Shown one piece after another: positions 1 to 9,242 of a DNA stretch of 64,000 bases (position 1 is the first letter of the stretch; each line of letters starts with the position of its first letter). Below the pieces are notes generated by a model that did not search any database, was not told the origin of the DNA, and saw nothing but the letters and a program-made list of their open reading frames with translations. Both the position numbers and the translations under genes were made by a program. The stretch comes from Paraburkholderia aromaticivorans (lineage in GTDB: Bacteria > Pseudomonadota > Gammaproteobacteria > Burkholderiales > Burkholderiaceae). The stretch spans positions 1,984,001-2,048,000 of the forward strand of contig NZ_CP051516.1 of the NCBI RefSeq assembly GCF_012689525.1. The letters are read 5' to 3'.

Positions 1-258
1 TCTGCTAGGAGAACTGTACAGCGTCGCACCTCTCGCGATCCGCAGCGAACGCTGTGCTGCTCCGCTGCATCGCACCTCCTATTGCATTGCGCCGTGCAAT
101 CCTGCGGCGCGCGGTTCATACTGGCGCAGCATCGAACGAACGACGGCCCGCAGCCGCTGCGCGCACCGACCGTCGCATCCGCCTCTTCGCGGCGTGCAAC
201 GTCCGGCATGCGAACGCACCGGTATCCATGACGAGGCGCACTACTACGGAGACAACGC
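1..258. other. Upstream region without a supported gene
   Basis: I see no convincing gene here. The short open frames present lack family resemblance and a ribosome binding site. The last part carries GGAGAC 5 bases before the P450 start codon and presumably holds that gene's promoter. Confidence 0.5.
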
Positions 259-1512
259 ATGCCCCCGGCGACCGCCAGCGACGCATCCACTCTTGCGCGC
301 GACTTTGATCTGCGCCACCTCAATCCCGCTTTCCATGCCGATCCCTATCCGGTCTATCACGCACTGCGCGCTCACGAGCCGGTCAAGCGCATGCCGGACG
401 GCTCGCTGTTTCTGACACGGTTTCGCGACGTGCAGGCGGTGTATCGCGACGCGAAAACCTTCAGCTCCGACAAGACGGTCGAATTCAAGCCGAAGTACGG
501 CGACTCGCCGCTTTACGCGCATCACACCACGAGTCTGGTCTTCAACGACCCGCCGCGCCACACGCGCGTGCGCAAGCTGATCGCCGGGGCGCTGACGGCG
601 CGCGCCATCGCAGCGATGGAGCCGGGGCTGGTACGCCTCGTCGACGGCTTGCTCGATGCCGCCGCTGAACGCGGTCGGATCGATCTGATCGGCGAATTCG
701 CGTCGGCGATTCCGGTCGAGATCATCGGCAATTTGCTGGATGTGCCGCACGCGGAGCGCGAGCCGTTGCGTGACTGGTCGCTCGCGATTCTCGGCGCGCT
801 TGAGCCGTCGCTGACCGAGGCGCAGTTCGAACGGGGCAATCGCGCGGTGAACGAATTCGTCGGCTATCTGCGCGATCTGGTCGCGCGACGCCGGCGCGAG
901 CCGGGCGACCCGCAGCATGACGTGCTGACGCGTCTGATTCAGGGCGAGGAGGGCGGCGAGCAGTTGTCGGAAGCAGAGTTGCTGCAAAACTGCATTTTCA
1001 TTCTGAACGCCGGCCATGAGACAACCACCAATCTGATCGGCAACGGCCTCGTCACGCTGACGCAATGGCCCGAGCAACGCGCGGCGCTGCTGCACGAGCC
1101 GTCGCTGATCGAATCGGCGGTGGAAGAATGTCTGCGTTTCGAGAGTTCGAATCAGCTCGGCAACCGCATGGCGACTGTCGACACGGAGATCGGCGGCGTC
1201 GCGGTTGCGCGCGGCACGCCGGTCACGCTGTGCATCGGCGCGGCCAATCGCGACCCGGAACAGTTCGCGGATCCGGACCGCTTCGACATTCGCCGCGATC
1301 CGAACCGGCATCTTGCGTTCGGCTTCGGCATCCATCAGTGCGCCGGCTTGTCGCTCGCGCGGCTTGAAGCGCGCATCGCGATCGGCCGCTTCGTGCAGCG
1401 CTTTCCGGCCTATCGCCTCGACGGCGAGCCGACGCGCGGCGGACGCGTCCGCTTTCGCGGCTTCGCCGAAGTGCCGCTAGAACTCGAACCGGCCGCCAGC
1501 CGCAAGGCGTAG
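259..1512 (+). CDS. Cytochrome P450
   Basis: A soluble bacterial P450 of 417 residues, the usual length for class I enzymes, which take electrons from a ferredoxin and hydroxylate small organic substrates. Visible signatures are the I-helix AGHETTT (residues 251-257, with the oxygen-activating acid/threonine pair), the K-helix ExxR in EECLRFE and the haem-binding loop FGFGIHQCAG with the cysteine ligand at C361. The ATG has GGAGAC just upstream. No ferredoxin or ferredoxin reductase gene is next to it, so the redox partner must be encoded elsewhere. The substrate cannot be read from the sequence. The following gene, Ku, is unrelated in function. Confidence 0.95.
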   Translation: MPPATASDASTLARDFDLRHLNPAFHADPYPVYHALRAHEPVKRMPDGSLFLTRFRDVQAVYRDAKTFSSDKTVEFKPKYGDSPLYAHHTTSLVFNDPPRHTRVRKLIAGALTARAIAAMEPGLVRLVDGLLDAAAERGRIDLIGEFASAIPVEIIGNLLDVPHAEREPLRDWSLAILGALEPSLTEAQFERGNRAVNEFVGYLRDLVARRRREPGDPQHDVLTRLIQGEEGGEQLSEAELLQNCIFILNAGHETTTNLIGNGLVTLTQWPEQRAALLHEPSLIESAVEECLRFESSNQLGNRMATVDTEIGGVAVARGTPVTLCIGAANRDPEQFADPDRFDIRRDPNRHLAFGFGIHQCAGLSLARLEARIAIGRFVQRFPAYRLDGEPTRGGRVRFRGFAEVPLELEPAASRKA

Positions 1513-1643
1513 CTTTTGCCGTCCTGACGCAAGACTTACAGCCTGTGCCTGAGGCCGCCGGACGGCGACGCGTGCCGGCTCTGCCCGGAAAGCCGTGGCA
1601 CGCTTGCTGCTTCATGTCAGGTCTTAGGCCTAGGGGGCGCACG

Positions 1644-2663
1644 ATGCCACACATGATCTGGAAAGGTGCAATCAGCTTCGGCCTCGTCCACGTGCCGGTG
1701 CAGTTATATCCGGCGACGCAGTCCGAGAAAGTCGGCTTCAATCTGCTGGATAAGCGCACGATCGATCCGATCGGCTACAAGCAGATCAACAAGCGCAGCG
1801 GCAAGGACGTCACGCGCGATAACATCGTGCGCGGCTTCGAGTACGAGAAGGACAAATACGTCGTGCTCTCCGACGACGAGATCCGCTCGGCGAACCCCGA
1901 GTCGACGCAAACGGTCGATATTCTGGCGTTCGTCGACGCCCCGGATATCTCGTTCCTCTATCTCGACACGCCTTATTTCCTCACGCCCGACCGCAAAGGC
2001 GAAAAGGTCTACGCGCTGTTGCGCGAAGCCATGAAGGCGTCCGGTAAGATCGGCGTGGCGAGCGTGGTGCTGCACAACAAGCAGCATCTGGCGGCGCTGA
2101 TTCCGGTGGGTCCCGTGCTGGCCTTGAACACGCTGCGCTGGGCCGCGGAGGTGCGCGACTTCGACGAATTCAAGCTGCCGGCCGACGGCGTGAAGGCCGC
2201 GGGCGTGTCCGCGCGCGAACTCGACATGGCGAAGAAGCTGATCGACGACATGAGCGACAAGTGGGATCCGTCGCAGTATCACGACACCTTCCGCGACGAC
2301 ATCATGGCGCTGGTCGATCGCAAGATTCGCGCGGGCAAGACCGAGGAAATCACCGAAGTCGAAGCGCCGCACGAGTCGCGTCAATCCGCCGACATCCTCG
2401 ATCTGTCCGATCTGCTCAAGCGCAGCCTTGGACGCGGCAAGAGCAAGCCGGCGGCGGGCGGCCGCAAGCGCGCCGCGGACGACGCTGGCGATAAGGACGG
2501 CGCGGATGCCGAGGCCGAAACGCCGGCCCGCAAGAAACCGCGCACGGCTCGCTCAGCGGGGACAACGACACGCAGTCGCGGCAGCGGCACCAGCACCAGC
2601 GGCCGGGCGAGTGCCAAGACTTCCTCGGCGCCGGCGGCACGCAAACGTCGCGCGGCGGCCTGA
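1644..2663 (+). CDS. ku: Non-homologous end-joining protein Ku
   Basis: Homodimeric DNA-end-binding protein of bacterial non-homologous end joining; it threads onto broken DNA and recruits LigD. The 339-residue protein opens with MIWKGAISFGLVHVPVQLYP, the characteristic Ku start, and keeps the beta-barrel core to about residue 260. The tail from about residue 275 is rich in Lys, Arg, Ala, Ser and Thr, as in Burkholderia-type Ku proteins with basic DNA-binding extensions. The frame is open further upstream (to 1545), but conservation begins at the ATG at 1644 or the one at 1653. ligD follows 43 bases after the stop on the same strand, so the two are probably co-transcribed. Confidence 0.95.
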   Translation: MPHMIWKGAISFGLVHVPVQLYPATQSEKVGFNLLDKRTIDPIGYKQINKRSGKDVTRDNIVRGFEYEKDKYVVLSDDEIRSANPESTQTVDILAFVDAPDISFLYLDTPYFLTPDRKGEKVYALLREAMKASGKIGVASVVLHNKQHLAALIPVGPVLALNTLRWAAEVRDFDEFKLPADGVKAAGVSARELDMAKKLIDDMSDKWDPSQYHDTFRDDIMALVDRKIRAGKTEEITEVEAPHESRQSADILDLSDLLKRSLGRGKSKPAAGGRKRAADDAGDKDGADAEAETPARKKPRTARSAGTTTRSRGSGTSTSGRASAKTSSAPAARKRRAAA

Positions 2664-2706
2664 TCGTCGGCATCGCGCCTGAGGCACTCACGACGACTTC
2701 CTCGCC

Positions 2707-5700
2707 ATGAACGACAGACTCGATCTCTACAACCGCAAGCGCCGCTTCGACGACACGCCGGAACCGTCGGGCATGCGCGCGAAGCGCAAGCCAGGCGGCC
2801 GGAAAACGACAAAGCAGGCAGCCGACGAGGCGCTCTCATACGTAATTCAGGAGCACGACGCACGGCGCTTGCACTACGACTTCCGGCTGGAACTGAACGG
2901 CACGCTCCTGTCGTGGGCGGTGCCGAAAGGGCCGAGCCTCGATCCGTCGGTGAAACGGCTTGCGGTGCATGTCGAGGACCATCCGGTCGAATACGGTTCG
3001 TTCGAAGGGGAAATCCCGCCGGGCAACTACGGGGCGGGCAGCGTGGTGGTGTGGGATCGCGGCACCTGGGAACCGGTTGGCGGCGCGGCGGAAGCGGCGC
3101 GATCCTACGCGGCCGGCAAACTCAAGTTCCGGCTGCATGGCGAAAAACTGCAAGGCGGCTGGACGCTGGTGCGCAGCCATATGCGCGGCAGCGGCGACAA
3201 GGAGCAGTGGCTGCTAATCAAGGAACGCGACGACGAAGCGCGCGATGAGAGCGACTACGACATTCTGAAGAAGCGTCCGGGCAGCGTGCTCAACGGCAGC
3301 GCGTCGGCGGGCAAAGGCGGAAAAACGACGAGGACAGCGGCAACCAAGGGCACACGCGAAATCGCGGCAGCCACTGCTGCGGTATCTGATACGACGTCAG
3401 CCTCAAAACGAGCCGGCAAGAACGGCGCGAAAGCCGCTTCATCAAGCCGCGTCGATCCCAAGCGACCGGACATCGTAGCAACGCGCAACACCCAGTCGCT
3501 GCGTGAACTTGCCACCGCGCCCTCGATCGAAGGCGCGGTGAAAGCACGCTTGCCCGCGACCTTCAAGCCGCAACTGGCGACGCTCGTCGACGCCGCGCCG
3601 CCCGGCGATGAATGGTCGTATGAAATCAAGTTCGACGGCTATCGTGTGCTGGCCCGAATCGATCGGGACGCGAAGGGGAGCGCCGTCAAAGTATTCACCC
3701 GCGCCGGCAACGACTGGACCGCGAAGTTCAGCAAACAGGTCAAGGCGTTCGAACAACTCGGGATCGAAAACGCATGGCTCGACGGCGAAGCCGTGGTGTT
3801 GGATCAGAACGGCGTGCCGAATTTTCAGGCGCTGCAAAACGCCTTCGATGCGAACCGTCCGCAAGACATCATCGTCTATCTGTTCGATATACCGTTCCTG
3901 AACGGCTACGACTTGCGCGGCGTGCCGCTCGAACAGCGTCGCGCGATTCTGCGCGCCTTGATGGAAGACGTGGACGACAGCGTGCTGCGCTTCTCGAACA
4001 GCTTCGACTTCAGCGCGGAAGACCTGCTGAGGAGCGCGTGCGACATGGCGCTGGAGGGCATCATCGGCAAGCGGCGCGACAGTGGCTATCTGTCGGGACG
4101 TTCGTCGACGTGGATCAAGTTGAAATGCCGCCGGCGCCAGGAGTTCGTGATCGGCGGCTATTCGGAACCGTCCGGCAGTCGCGCGGCGTTCGGTGCGCTG
4201 CTGCTCGGCGTCTACGACGGCAAAGGCAAATTGAATTACGCGGGGCGCGTCGGCACCGGCTTCGACGCGGCGTTGCTGCGCTCGGTCAAGAAAGAACTCG
4301 ACGCGCACGCGGCCCAGCGCATGCCGTTTGCGGCCGCGCCGCGCGAGCGCAGTCGCACGCCGGTGCATTGGGTCGAACCGGTGCTCGTCGCCGAATGCAA
4401 TTTCGCGGAATGGACGAGCGATGGCATCGTGCGTCAGGCGTCGTTCGTGAGTTTGCGCAACGACAAGCCGGCGAGCCAGATCGTCAAGGAAACACCTCGC
4501 AAAGGAGCCGACGTGCAACAGCAAACCGATTCCATCTCCGACGACGCGCCGAAGAAACGCGCGGCGCGGAAAACTTCTGCGAGTACTGTGGCGGCATCCG
4601 GCGCGGGGAAAACTGGCGCGGCAAAATCGAAGGCCGAGGCGAAAACAGCGGATGCGAAAGACCGCGGCGTAAAAAGCGGCGGCGCAGAGACAGGCGGCGC
4701 GAAGGTCAGTGCCGCGAAAACCGCCGTAACGAAAACCGCCGTAACGAAAACCGCCGTAACGAAAACCGCCGTAACGAAAACCGCCGTAACGAAAACCACG
4801 GCCCCTAAAGCAAAAGCAACCAAAGCCGCACCCGCAAAATCAAACACCGCTGCACCGCCCGCCGAAGTCGCCGGCGTCCGCATCTCTCATCCTGATCGCG
4901 TCATCGACAAAAGCAGCGGTGCGCGCAAGATCGATCTCGTGCAGTACTACGAATCGGTCGCCGAATGGATGCTGCCGCATCTGAAAGACCGCCCGGTGTC
5001 GCTGGTGCGTGCGCCCGAAGACATCGGCGGCGAGCTGTTTTTTCAGAAACACAGCCAGAAGCTGTCGATTCCGAATGTCGCGCAGCATCCGGGCCTCGAT
5101 CCCGGCCATCCGCCGCTGATCACCGTCGATACCGTCAAAGCGCTGGTCGGCGCGGCGCAAATGGGCACCGTCGAATTTCACACGTGGAATGCCGTCGCTT
5201 CGAATATCGAAAAGCCGGACCGCGTCGTGTTCGACCTCGACCCTGACGCAGCGCTAGGTTGGGAGCGCATGATCGAAGCGGCGCAACTGACGCGTTCGCT
5301 GCTCGAGGAACTCGGCCTCAAGTCGTTCTGCAAGACGAGCGGCGGCAAGGGCTTGCATGTGGTCGTGCCGCTCGCGAAACAGGCCGTCTGGGACGAAGTG
5401 AAGGACTTCTCGCAAGCCGTCGCGCAGCACATGGCGGCGACGCTGCCGAAGTACTTCAGCGCGAAGATGGGCGCGCAGAATCGCAAGCAGAAAATCTTCG
5501 TCGACTACCTGCGCAACAACCGCGGCTCAAGCACGGTCGCCGCATTCTCGGCGCGGGCGCGTCCGGGCCTCGGCGTCTCGGTGCCGCTTGCGTGGGATGA
5601 GGTCGCTGGCACCACGGCCGGCGATCAATGGACCATCGAGAATCTCCACGAGCGCCTCGCCGAACTCAAAAGCGACCCGTGGGCGGACTATGCGAAGACG

Positions 5701-5751
5701 CGTCAGCGCATCACCGCACGCATGAAAAAACGTCTGGATGACGCGCAGTAA
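2707..5751 (+). CDS. ligD: Multidomain DNA ligase D (LigD)
   Basis: ATP-dependent ligase that works with Ku to process and seal double-strand breaks. The 1014 residues hold three domains in the Pseudomonas-type order. First is the 3'-phosphoesterase (about 30-190, with HDARRLHYDFRLE). Next is the ligase (about 290-600), with the adenylated lysine in KFDG at K308. Last is the primase-polymerase (about 730-1010), with the metal-binding pair D843/D845 in FDLDPD. The linkers between domains (about 195-265 and 605-725) are Lys/Ala/Thr-rich and low in complexity. The second contains five exact AVTKT repeats encoded by 15-base tandem repeats. No clear Shine-Dalgarno precedes the ATG, which fits translational dependence on ku. 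Confidence 0.96.
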   Translation: MNDRLDLYNRKRRFDDTPEPSGMRAKRKPGGRKTTKQAADEALSYVIQEHDARRLHYDFRLELNGTLLSWAVPKGPSLDPSVKRLAVHVEDHPVEYGSFEGEIPPGNYGAGSVVVWDRGTWEPVGGAAEAARSYAAGKLKFRLHGEKLQGGWTLVRSHMRGSGDKEQWLLIKERDDEARDESDYDILKKRPGSVLNGSASAGKGGKTTRTAATKGTREIAAATAAVSDTTSASKRAGKNGAKAASSSRVDPKRPDIVATRNTQSLRELATAPSIEGAVKARLPATFKPQLATLVDAAPPGDEWSYEIKFDGYRVLARIDRDAKGSAVKVFTRAGNDWTAKFSKQVKAFEQLGIENAWLDGEAVVLDQNGVPNFQALQNAFDANRPQDIIVYLFDIPFLNGYDLRGVPLEQRRAILRALMEDVDDSVLRFSNSFDFSAEDLLRSACDMALEGIIGKRRDSGYLSGRSSTWIKLKCRRRQEFVIGGYSEPSGSRAAFGALLLGVYDGKGKLNYAGRVGTGFDAALLRSVKKELDAHAAQRMPFAAAPRERSRTPVHWVEPVLVAECNFAEWTSDGIVRQASFVSLRNDKPASQIVKETPRKGADVQQQTDSISDDAPKKRAARKTSASTVAASGAGKTGAAKSKAEAKTADAKDRGVKSGGAETGGAKVSAAKTAVTKTAVTKTAVTKTAVTKTAVTKTTAPKAKATKAAPAKSNTAAPPAEVAGVRISHPDRVIDKSSGARKIDLVQYYESVAEWMLPHLKDRPVSLVRAPEDIGGELFFQKHSQKLSIPNVAQHPGLDPGHPPLITVDTVKALVGAAQMGTVEFHTWNAVASNIEKPDRVVFDLDPDAALGWERMIEAAQLTRSLLEELGLKSFCKTSGGKGLHVVVPLAKQAVWDEVKDFSQAVAQHMAATLPKYFSAKMGAQNRKQKIFVDYLRNNRGSSTVAAFSARARPGLGVSVPLAWDEVAGTTAGDQWTIENLHERLAELKSDPWADYAKTRQRITARMKKRLDDAQ
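4723..4797 (+). repeat. Five perfect 15-base tandem repeats inside ligD
   Basis: The unit GCCGTAACGAAAACC occurs five times without change and encodes AVTKT in the linker between the ligase and polymerase domains. The unit is a multiple of three, so copy-number changes keep the reading frame. Exact identity implies recent expansion. Confidence 0.97.
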
Positions 5752-5791
5752 GCTTGAACGGACCCGCTTCAGAACGACAAGGAGCCATGCC

Positions 5792-6097
5792 ATGAAGACC
5801 TCACCGCAATCGTCCGACGGCGACAAGCAGGCGGACCCGCATGCCAAAAAGCAGCCCAAATCGATGCAGGAAGCGGCCGCGCCTCTGCCGCATGAAGCCG
5901 ATCAGAATCCGGAGTCGCAGCACGAGGACGGTCCGCGCCATGTTGGCAAGCAGGCGCATCGCGATCTCGAACGCGGGCTGAAAGATACCGACCGCCGCGG
6001 CGGCGACGAGTATCAGCAGAAGACGCAGAACGACGCGCAAACCGACGTCAACTCCGACGGCAACGGAGCCGCCGGCGCACGCGGCAACAAGCACTGA
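5792..6097 (+). CDS. Small hydrophilic hypothetical protein
   Basis: A 101-residue, highly polar protein rich in Gln, Asp, Lys and His, with no signal peptide, membrane segment or recognisable domain; probably largely disordered. The ATG at 5792 is chosen because AAGGAG lies 7 bases upstream; the frame continues back to 5738 without such a signal. It lies 40 bases after ligD and could be the last gene of the ku-ligD unit. I do not recognise a family. Confidence 0.75.
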   Translation: MKTSPQSSDGDKQADPHAKKQPKSMQEAAAPLPHEADQNPESQHEDGPRHVGKQAHRDLERGLKDTDRRGGDEYQQKTQNDAQTDVNSDGNGAAGARGNKH

Positions 6098-6136
6098 CGA
6101 TGCATCGATCCGAGCGCTGTCGCCGGCGCATCGGTC

Positions 6137-7093
6137 TCAAGCCGGCTCTCTGTCCCAGTAAGGCGGATCGCCGAAATGGGCTGCCACGAATTCGATGAAG
6201 GCGAGCGTCTTCGGCGGCACGAACGAACGGCTCGGATACACGGCCCAGATCGCCACGCTCTCGGCGAGCGGATAGCTGTCCAGCACGCTGACCAGTTCGC
6301 CGCTGCGCAGATATGGCGCGACGTCCCACGTCGATTTGAGCGCGATGCCGGAACCGGCCAGCAGGGCGTCGCGGATCACTTCGCCGTTGTCCGTGACGAG
6401 GCGTCCGCTCACGCGCACCGCGAGCGGTCCGGCCGGCGTCACGAAGGCCCAGTCGCGCTGGTCCGACAGAATCATGCACTCGTGCTCCACGAGGTCCGAA
6501 GGATGATGCGGCGTACCGCGCGCGGCAAGGTAAGCGGGCGCCGCGCACAGCACGCGTCGATTCACCGCGAGGCGCCGCGCCACCAGCGACGAATCCTTCA
6601 GCACGCCGACGCGGATCGCCACGTCGATACCCGCATCGACGAGATCGACCAACTGATCGGTGAGCCGCAAATCGACGCTCACACCGGGGTACCGGCGCAG
6701 AAATTCGCTGATCACCGGCGACACGTGCTGCCGCCCGAACGACGTTGGCATCGAGACCCGCAAGCGGCCCTGCGGCTCGGCCTGCGCCCGGCCCACCGAG
6801 GCGCGCGCGGCGGCGGCCGCGTCGAGCAGGGCTTCGGCGCGCGTCATGAAGACTTCACCGTCCTGCGTGAGGCTGATGCGGCGAGTGGTTCGGTGCAGCA
6901 GACGCGCGCCGAGCAGCTTTTCCAGTTGCGCGATGCGGCAGCTCGCCACCGCCGCCGACAAACCGAATTCGCGGCCAGCCGCCGATACGTTGGCCAGCAG
7001 CGCGGCGCGCACGAACAGGGCGACGTCGAGCAGATCGAGCCGCTCCCGCTCGCCGGGCGGCGTACGCGTGGGCGAAACAACGGGATGGTTCAT
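6137..7093 (-). CDS. LysR-family transcriptional regulator
   Basis: A 318-residue LysR-type regulator. The winged helix-turn-helix is at about residues 22-82 (the stretch around FGLSAAVASCRIAQLEKLLG and the wing RRISLTQDG). The rest is a periplasmic-binding-protein-like effector domain, starting with GRLRVSMPTSFG. It is transcribed divergently from the quinone reductase gene at 7257, the usual arrangement in which the regulator controls its neighbour and itself. The shared intergenic region carries two inverted repeats. The effector is unknown. Confidence 0.92.
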   Translation of the reverse strand: MNHPVVSPTRTPPGERERLDLLDVALFVRAALLANVSAAGREFGLSAAVASCRIAQLEKLLGARLLHRTTRRISLTQDGEVFMTRAEALLDAAAAARASVGRAQAEPQGRLRVSMPTSFGRQHVSPVISEFLRRYPGVSVDLRLTDQLVDLVDAGIDVAIRVGVLKDSSLVARRLAVNRRVLCAAPAYLAARGTPHHPSDLVEHECMILSDQRDWAFVTPAGPLAVRVSGRLVTDNGEVIRDALLAGSGIALKSTWDVAPYLRSGELVSVLDSYPLAESVAIWAVYPSRSFVPPKTLAFIEFVAAHFGDPPYWDREPA

Positions 7094-7097
7094 TCTT

Positions 7098-7121
7098 CTG
7101 AAATTCCAAAAGATGTTTCAG
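7098..7121. promoter_or_regulatory. Inverted repeat, candidate LysR operator
   Basis: CTGAAA and TTTCAG form a perfect 6-base inverted repeat separated by 12 bases, immediately upstream of the LysR start codon. The spacing and position fit a LysR-type recognition or autoregulatory site. A second repeat, CGGTT-N13-AACCG, lies at 7131-7153. Confidence 0.45.
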
Positions 7122-7256
7122 TCATTATGACGGTTTTAAGAGAATAAGAACCGCCTTAGGATGACGCCAATGGGATCGATGACGCGCAACCGGCACCACA
7201 GGCCGGCCCCAAAAACCGCGATCCTTTCAATCTGATTTGATCCAACAGGAGCATGT

Positions 7257-8279
7257 ATGAAAGCCGTCGGTCTCTATCGCTATTTGCCGATCGATCAAGC
7301 GGAAGCCTTAATCGATGTCGAGATCCCGAAACCGGAAGCCACCGGTCGTGATCTGCTGGTCAAGGTCGAGGCGATTTCCGTCAATCCGGTCGACACCAAG
7401 GTGCGGGCACCGAAAGACACAGTCGAAAAGACGCCGCGCGTCCTCGGCTGGGATGCCGCCGGCACCGTGGCCGCGATCGGACCGGAGGTCACGCTGTTCA
7501 AGGTCGGCGATCCGGTGTTCTATGCGGGCAGCATCACACGGCCGGGCGCCAACAGTGAGTTCCATCTGGTCGATGAACGGATCGTCGGGCGCAAGCCGGC
7601 GTCGCTCGATTTCACCCATGCGGCCGCGCTGCCGCTGACCGCGATCACCGCCTGGGAAGCGTTGTTCGACCGCCTCGGCGTGTCGCCGCAAGGCGCGGAC
7701 GAAGGCCGCACCGTGCTGATTTTCGGCGGCGCGGGCGGGGTCGGCTCGGTCGGCATCCAACTGGCGAAGCAACTCGCGCAGCTGAAGGTGATCGCGACCG
7801 CGTCGCGACCCGAATCGGCGAAATGGGCCACGGAACTGGGCGCGGATCACATCGTCGATCACTTCGGCGACGTGCCCGCGCAACTGAAAAAACTCGGCAT
7901 CGACCAGGTCGATTACGTGCTGATGTTCAACGACACCGACAAGAACTTCCCGGCTGCCGCCGCGGTCGTCAAGCCGCAAGGCAGCATCTGCACGATCGTG
8001 GAAAACAGCCAGTCGGTGCCGGTCGAACTGCTGAAGGCGAAGAGCGCCGCCTTTCATTGGGAGTTCATGTTCACGCGCTCGATGTTCGGCACGCCGGACA
8101 TGATCGAGCAGCACAAGCTGTTGACCGAAGTAGCGCGTCTCGTCGACGCGGGCACGCTGTGCACGACCGTCGGCCAGAACCTCGGTGCGATCAACGCCGC
8201 GAATCTGCGCCGCGCGCATCAACTGCTCGAAGAAGGGCGCGCGATCGGCAAACTGGTGCTGACGGGTTTCGAGGCGTAA
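7257..8279 (+). CDS. Zinc-type alcohol dehydrogenase-like / quinone oxidoreductase
   Basis: A 340-residue MDR-superfamily oxidoreductase that probably uses NADPH to reduce quinones or enones. The N-terminal GroES-like catalytic domain (about 1-130) is followed by a Rossmann fold with GGAGGVGSVG at about residues 158-167. The catalytic-zinc Cys/His set of true alcohol dehydrogenases is not evident, which points to the zinc-independent quinone reductase branch. AGGAG lies 5 bases before the ATG. It is divergent from the LysR gene and is probably its target. The exact substrate is unknown. Confidence 0.88.
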   Translation: MKAVGLYRYLPIDQAEALIDVEIPKPEATGRDLLVKVEAISVNPVDTKVRAPKDTVEKTPRVLGWDAAGTVAAIGPEVTLFKVGDPVFYAGSITRPGANSEFHLVDERIVGRKPASLDFTHAAALPLTAITAWEALFDRLGVSPQGADEGRTVLIFGGAGGVGSVGIQLAKQLAQLKVIATASRPESAKWATELGADHIVDHFGDVPAQLKKLGIDQVDYVLMFNDTDKNFPAAAAVVKPQGSICTIVENSQSVPVELLKAKSAAFHWEFMFTRSMFGTPDMIEQHKLLTEVARLVDAGTLCTTVGQNLGAINAANLRRAHQLLEEGRAIGKLVLTGFEA

Positions 8280-8641
8280 GCCGCACTTCACCTGAACCGA
8301 GCCCGAACGAAGATGGCCGGCGTCGCAGCAATGCGCGCCGGCCATCTTCATGTGATGCGCATCAAACTGTGCAATCCGGCGCCGCGGCGCGTCGATTTGC
8401 AGCAGTGCGGCGCGGCGTGCGCTGTCGTGCGCGAGAGCCGCGACACGCGCAGAAAACGTCTCGCCGCAAGCGGGTTAACACCCGATTCGCAGGCAGCGCG
8501 CGCAGCGGCGCTTGGCGTTAGACTGGTAGGGCATCATGCTAAAACAGTTGCGTGTCTCGCGGTCCGGCTTCATCCAGCCAGGCGGTGCGCGGGCAGTAGC
8601 GCTAAAGCGGGCGCGCAGCGGCACAACAACGAGGTGACAGT
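8280..8641. other. Gap with a terminator-like hairpin and the promoter region of the next gene
   Basis: No gene is supported. A strong hairpin sits at 8309-8349 and GAGGTGA precedes the next start codon. The remainder is GC-rich non-coding sequence. Confidence 0.5.
8309..8349 (+). terminator. Hairpin after the oxidoreductase gene
   Basis: GAAGATGGCCGGCG pairs perfectly with CGCCGGCCATCTTC across a 13-base loop, 30 bases after the stop codon. There is no clear T tract, so it may terminate weakly or protect the mRNA end. Confidence 0.55.
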
Positions 8642-9199
8642 ATGAGCTTCAGACTCTCCGCCGTTTCAGTTGTCGCTTCTCTCGCATGCGCGCTCGCGCC
8701 CGGCATGCTCGTGCCGGTGGCTCGCGCGGCCACGCCGATCACGGTCACGTCCCAGTCCGCCCTCGACGGCCCGATCCGCTACACAGTGCGCGTCACGTCG
8801 AAACAGTTCGGCAATTCGCAGGAAACCCGCACGATCCGCTCCGGCGAATCGGACGACTTCACGTGGAAGACCGTGCCGCCAGGCGGCCCTGTTCCCGCGA
8901 CGGATGCGTGCCCGAACTACGCGTCGCTGCCGACCGACACCAACGGCGCGATGATCCGGCAGACACAGATCCGTTTCGCGCCGGTCGTCGGCGGCGACGG
9001 CACGGCGACCGTGCAATTGAGCTTCCAGGCGCAGACCCCGAAAGGCGTGAAAACCGTCACGAGCGGCGGCAAAACGCTCAAGTGTCCGAACGACGTGAGC
9101 GTCAGTCAGATCTTGCGCTTCACGATGCCGGTCAATGGCAGCACGAAAACGCTCACGCTCAGCGACGGCACGGAAGTCGCGATCAGCGCGAAGCGTTGA
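8642..9199 (+). CDS. Exported protein of unknown function
   Basis: A 185-residue protein with a clear signal peptide (hydrophobic residues about 6-26, cleavage probably after ARA near residue 29). The mature part is predicted to be beta-rich (alternating Thr/Val stretches) and has two cysteines (in DACPNYAS and KTLKCPNDV) that could form a disulphide in the periplasm. The ATG has GAGGTGA upstream. I do not recognise a characterised family; it resembles uncharacterised Burkholderia secreted proteins. The neighbours are unrelated. Confidence 0.85.
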   Translation: MSFRLSAVSVVASLACALAPGMLVPVARAATPITVTSQSALDGPIRYTVRVTSKQFGNSQETRTIRSGESDDFTWKTVPPGGPVPATDACPNYASLPTDTNGAMIRQTQIRFAPVVGGDGTATVQLSFQAQTPKGVKTVTSGGKTLKCPNDVSVSQILRFTMPVNGSTKTLTLSDGTEVAISAKR

Positions 9200-9242
9200 G
9201 TCCGGCGCGTGATGGGGTCACAGCGGCGGGTCTCGGTGCGGC

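Noticed and set aside
54..308. 84-codon open frame at the window start
   Set aside because: Overlaps the P450 start in another frame, Arg-rich, no ribosome binding site or recognisable domain.
4723..4797. Short tandem repeats as a possible CRISPR array
   Set aside because: Units are contiguous with no spacers and encode part of LigD. No CRISPR array or cas gene is seen in the window.
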